Assembly (NCBI GenBank): GCA_016758965.1
Contig: JAEPRB010000029.1
Location: 124,001 to 188,000 of the forward strand
Direction of reading: 5' to 3'
DNA length: 64,000 nt
From: Circinella minor
Taxonomy: Eukaryota; Mucoromycota; Mucoromycetes; Mucorales; Lichtheimiaceae
Shown one piece after another: positions 59,866 to 64,000 of the stretch (position 1 is its first letter; each line of letters begins with the position of its first letter). The translations under genes and the position numbers were made by a program. A model generated the notes under the pieces. That model was not told where the DNA came from. It worked only from the letters and a program-made list of their open reading frames with translations, and did no database searches.

Positions 59866-62670
59866 ATGAATGATTCTACATCTCAATTTTCGTCTTCTTC
59901 AAACATACAATGCGAATATAATGAGCTAAAGACCAATGTCAGCAACAGAAAAAGTTGCGACTATTGTCGAAAAAGGAAAGTTCGATGCAATTCCCATTTA
60001 CAACAACCATGTAATCAATGTAAAAAAGCTGGTGTAGAATGCACGATATCGAAACGCAAGAAAACTAGTAGAACACACCTTGAGAAACGAATAAGTCAGC
60101 TCGAATCTCTTTTATATGGAGAAAATACCAGCATAACAAAACCATCCATCTCTCAGGATATGATAGCTACATCAGCGGCAGCAGAACGGCAAGCTATCAA
60201 TAATAATAAAACTCTTTCACAGCAACAAGGAATACCCAACAAAATTATCTATTCATCTTGGATGAAAAAAAATAACATCGTAAGACAATCAAGAGGTTTG
60301 CAATCCATGTTAACTGATGAAAATGATAGATTATCATTATTACCATCTACATCAATGCAAAGTACCATAAATATGATACAAGAAATACCTAATCTAACCC
60401 CAGAGCTGACAGAAAATTTGATTGAAAGGTATATATGGACGGTTTTACAAATTTTTGTTTTGTATTATGGGATATTTTGGAATCAGAAAACTCATAATGG
60501 ACGAATAAATGAATTGGACATACTATATTTAGATATTTCAATTTCATTCATCCGCGCATACCAATGATCGACAAACGTTCTTTTTTAATGCAATATTATT
60601 ATCAACATCCTCAACCTCTCGATCGTCTTTTATTTTATGCTGTACTCGCAGTAGGATGCCAATTTCTACCTAAAGTTGAACTCTCAGCTGAAACGACGAT
60701 GGAGCGAAAAATAGGACGACATTTACGAGAAAAAGCTATGGATGTGATGCAAATTGCTTATAAACAATCCAAAATAACCACACTCCAAACATTATTAATG
60801 ATGGCAATGCTTGTTCCGAATTCAGCTAATGATGAAGGATCATCAACAAACTGGCAAGTAAATAACCACACCCCATCCCCTATGTGTACATTAAGTTGTA
60901 TGGGTAGTAAATTTATAATCAATGTTAATTAACTGGATAAAATTAAATTATATGGGTATATGAAACTACTAGGCTTATCCTTGGAGCTGTAAGTTAAGAA
61001 AAAAAAATACAACTTTGTAAAAATAGCATTACATCTAAAGATATGAAAAATAGTGAATTGAGAATAAGACCAAAATTAAATTTATCTTTTTTTTTGTTTC
61101 TGTATACCAATTTTTGATGGACTTAATAGGCAATTCGTATGGTAAAGCTTTTCATATTCATTCAACTCAAAAAGAAAAAACAACAACTTGACCATTTGAT
61201 TGAAATTTTAATAGAGCTTACATACATTATTTCAACAATTTATTATATTAGAGTCAAGATTTGGAAATATTTCGTGAAGATCAGTATCAACATCTATCAA
61301 GATGTGAAGTTGAATTACGTCGACGATTAGCATATAGTATATACATGTGGGACAAGTATGCATCTGCTGCTACTGGAAAACCATTTACTGTCAGAGATGA
61401 AGATTTTTATGTTCAGATTCCATCTACATATGAACAAGAACCAGATGATGGTATCAGCCTATACGTACTTGCCAATCGGGATAATGATGGAGATAATTAT
61501 AACATTCCCAAGTTATTACAGCAGACAGAAAAGGATATTCGTACAAAGCGATCTGTCTATGAACTACATGTTCGATCTATTCCTTTGTCACAAATGATCA
61601 GTCAAATTCTTGTTTCTTTGTATCTTCCAAAACTAGCAATTTATGGGGATAATAATAACAGTAACCATGTTGGTATGGATATCATTATGAAATTAAATAG
61701 TGAACTTGATGCATGGCGGAAAGCGGGATTAGAACAAGCAACTACCAGCCCGTCTCTTTATCGACCTGGTATAGTATTATACTGATATAAAAATACAAAG
61801 ATGTGACAATAGATAAAGCACTCTTTTTTTTTTATCAAAATGCCAATTGTCTAAAACAGATGGGTTTTTTTTATTAGAACTTTTTGAAACATTTTATAAT
61901 GTTGGGATACTACTGCTTTATTTGCCATTGATCTCTAACTTCACTGCAATTCAACACGTTACCATTACTGATCCTAGTAATCAATTGTTGGATTATTGTA
62001 ACACGGCGGCAGTGAAGGTTGTTGAATTTATAGAGAGAGCATGCTTATGGGGGTTACCATGTTTAAAAGATTTGTGAGTACTATATATTTTTGTGGTTGA
62101 TTACTTCTCTATCTATAGGTAGGTATGATATTGTTGACGTGGTTGGTTTGACCTTAAATATTTATTTCACTTAGTATGATGACACAATGTGCCACCGTTT
62201 TTTTACAAAATTGCAATAATGATGATAATGATACCCGTTTACAAGCACGCAGAAATTTACGTCGATGTGCATCAGCATATAAACAGGATGATATTGTTTG
62301 TAAATGTCAGAATGCTGTAGTTCTTGATGAACTTTCAAAACAACTACCTCACGGAGAAGAAAGCGACACTTTGTTAAAGCAGAAATATCATCATCAACAA
62401 GAGAAAAATAATAAAAAACAGAATCGTACATCGACAGGATTCATTTTTAGTAATAATAATAATGATAACATGATAACAGATCCTCCAGTAATAACAACGG
62501 CGCCACCATTTACTACATTAGATAACGTTGACGAGATGTTTGAAGACTCTTATATAGACATGGTTTCATCATGGCAAAAACTACAACAGCAGCAGCAACA
62601 GAGGGGATATGAGGATCTTGTTCAGTCAATTATGATGAAGACTAATGATGATAATATCATCCGACAATAA
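59866..62670 (+). CDS. Zn(II)2Cys6 fungal transcription factor
   Basis: Exons 59866-60428, 60533-60857, 61130-61141, 61252-61768, 61860-62073 and 62175-62670 join in phase to 708 residues. The zinc cluster is CDYCRKRKVRCNSHLQQPC..C......C (Cys 31, 34, 41, 49, 52, 59), followed by a basic linker and a short coiled coil (HLEKRISQLESLLYG) for dimerisation. The middle is the fungal-specific transcription factor domain (PF04082 type): YFNFIHPRIPMIDKRSFL, LDRLLFYAVLAVGCQFLP, then across a 12-nt exon AIRM-SQDLEIFREDQYQHLSRCEVELRRRLAYSIYMWDKYASAATGKPF. The C-terminus is Asn/Gln-rich. It should be a nuclear sequence-specific regulator; the sub-family resembles xylanase- or nitrogen/lipid-type activators (Xlnr, FacB group) in the RRR.W...Y.WD.Y.S...G.P pattern, but the target pathway cannot be read. 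Confidence 0.92.
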
Positions 62671-63500
62671 TTCTTTTGTGGGAAAACATCAATAACTCGT
62701 TTGATAAATATTGAAGTTATCATACACATTAACAGAAAGGCCTATATAAATTAATACGTGTTGTAATTTATTTCATGTACATAATATACTACTGCATTTT
62801 ATTTTAAATAAATGGTTCTCCTTTATACAATAGTGCACATTAGTAATCCTAAAAGTTATCATATATCGTGGAACTGTGGTGCTTATTGAGTTTAATAATG
62901 GATAGGTTGAACCTCGTCAATATTTCCAAACTAATTTATAATGGGTATTTAGACTGTGTATCTAATTTTTAGTATTTTTCTGCTTATTTCTTATGGTCTT
63001 TCTTTATTTTTGTTGTTTCTATATCTTACTTTTGTTAGTCTAAATTTTATCTCATCGTCAGTTTTGAGCACATAATTTATCGTGATTTGTATTAAATATA
63101 TATTGGATACGTATAATTATCTAACCATTATCTATTATTAAAAGCAATGGTATAGTAAACAAAGTAAGAATATAATTACACATTATATTATTTTATATAT
63201 GGTTATAACTATCTTTGCAAGACACTTAACCAACATTTGCAGGATTTTCTCCTGATTTGTTACAAAACCAAATAACATTATTAGCACTAAAACGGAAAAA
63301 AAATGCCGATGAAAAAAAAAAAAGCCTTGCTGGCTTTTAATCCACTGATGTTTTTTTTCTTACGAAGTTAGTCAAAAGAAGAAAAAAAACATATTTATTC
63401 GTTTTATTCATCGAGCAATTTTAACAAGTTTAGCTAGCATCTTTTTTGTTTTAACTCTGGATTTTTCTTGTGGTTATTTCAAAAGACCCATTGATCAACA
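62671..63500. other. intergenic region upstream of the heat shock factor
   Basis: 830 bp without a gene. AT-rich, with short A8-A10 runs at 63298-63322 and 63380. I looked for nGAAnnTTCn arrays (heat shock elements) and saw no clear three-unit array. Confidence 0.55.
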
Positions 63501-64000
63501 ATGAGTAAACCAATTCAAGCAAACATCACACCTCTCCCGACCAGTACTCCACCTCCACCACTACCTAATAATTCAGCAACACCTGGATTACCAAACATGT
63601 TACCCGCAACTTCGACGACGACGACACAACCAGGACCAACTACAACAACTCCACCTATTACCAATAGTGCAATTCAAAATAATGCTGGTTCACCAATATC
63701 AAAAGCAGTTGTGAACCCAAATCAACTTCAACGAGCGAAAATGCAAAATGTACCAGCATTTTTGAATAAACTTTACAAGTAATGTGTAATTTTTTTTGTT
63801 TGTTAGAATATATATATATATATATTATTCATTTGTGATTCAAGAAAAAAGAGAAAAAAAAATAGGAACAAACGAAAAAAAAAAACTCATTTTAAAACAT
63901 AATATATTGTTCATGTAGTATGGTAGACGATCCAACAACAGACGACCTTATACGTTGGGCAGACGATGGCATGTCATTTATAGTATTAAGACATGAAGAC
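63501..64000 (+). CDS. heat shock transcription factor (HSF), N-terminal part
   Basis: Exon 63501-63778 is followed by an intron and exon 63919 onward, which runs off the window. The first 80 residues are Pro/Thr-rich low complexity (MSKPIQANITPLPTSTPPPP). Then NVPAFLNKLYN|MVDDPTTDDLIRWADDGMSFIVLRHED is the beginning of the HSF DNA-binding domain, with the Trp and Ser-Phe-Ile pattern of the winged helix-turn-helix. The intron falls inside the first helix, a conserved position in many HSF genes. HSF binds heat shock elements as a trimer. The wing, trimerisation coil and activation domain lie outside the window. Confidence 0.93.

Overview
The window is nuclear DNA of an early-diverging filamentous fungus, most likely Mucoromycota (Mucorales-like). 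Protein-coding genes are interrupted by many short introns (about 50-150 bp, GT...AG). Non-coding DNA is very AT-rich, with long T or A homopolymers, AT dinucleotide runs and AAT runs. Proteins carry long Asn/Gln/Ser stretches. The transposon relics (KDZ-type, Tnp2-like, Helitron-like helicase) and an orphan repeat-associated family also fit that lineage. The assignment is inferred from gene content; no rRNA is present to confirm it, and I recognised no tRNA gene or CRISPR array.

Layout. 1-15 kb: an ADIP/SSX2IP-like coiled-coil gene (running off the left edge), the catalytic subunit of PKA, the divergent pair CGR1 / ADA3, an FAD monooxygenase, a 105-nt T run, and a GH27 alpha-galactosidase with a carbohydrate-binding-like module and a C-terminal membrane anchor. 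15-20 kb: a low-complexity orphan protein and the LCB1 subunit of serine palmitoyltransferase. 21-28 kb: a transposon graveyard, with a KDZ transposase relic, a frameshifted Helitron-type helicase fragment, and a pair of ~0.7 kb inverted copies of an orphan gene around it. 28-31 kb: no intact gene. 31-40 kb: an Mlx-like bHLH factor, GCP4, the AP180/CALM adaptor, complex I 30 kDa subunit (NDUFS3) and a small membrane protein with an acidic dileucine signal. 41-49 kb: a 611-bp MITE-like element, then a KDZ transposase with stops in its N-terminal part, then a Tnp2-like (CACTA-type) transposase relic. 50-64 kb: an F-box/LRR protein, a DUF4291 protein, a SERCA-type Ca2+ pump, a Zn2Cys6 regulator preceded by two RFX X-box-like sites, and the start of a heat shock factor.

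Most intact genes are conserved eukaryotic housekeeping or regulatory genes (cAMP signalling, ribosome biogenesis, SAGA, sphingolipid synthesis, microtubule nucleation, endocytosis, respiration, calcium homeostasis, heat shock). They are not an operon or a metabolic cluster. For all of them a consistent exon chain could be built by hand with reading phase preserved across every junction; exon coordinates are given in the entries. I did not find a convincing new multi-gene system. The most unusual objects are the membrane-anchored GH27 enzyme, the inverted duplication around a helicase relic, the two stacked DNA-transposon superfamilies, the MITE-like element and the X-box pair.
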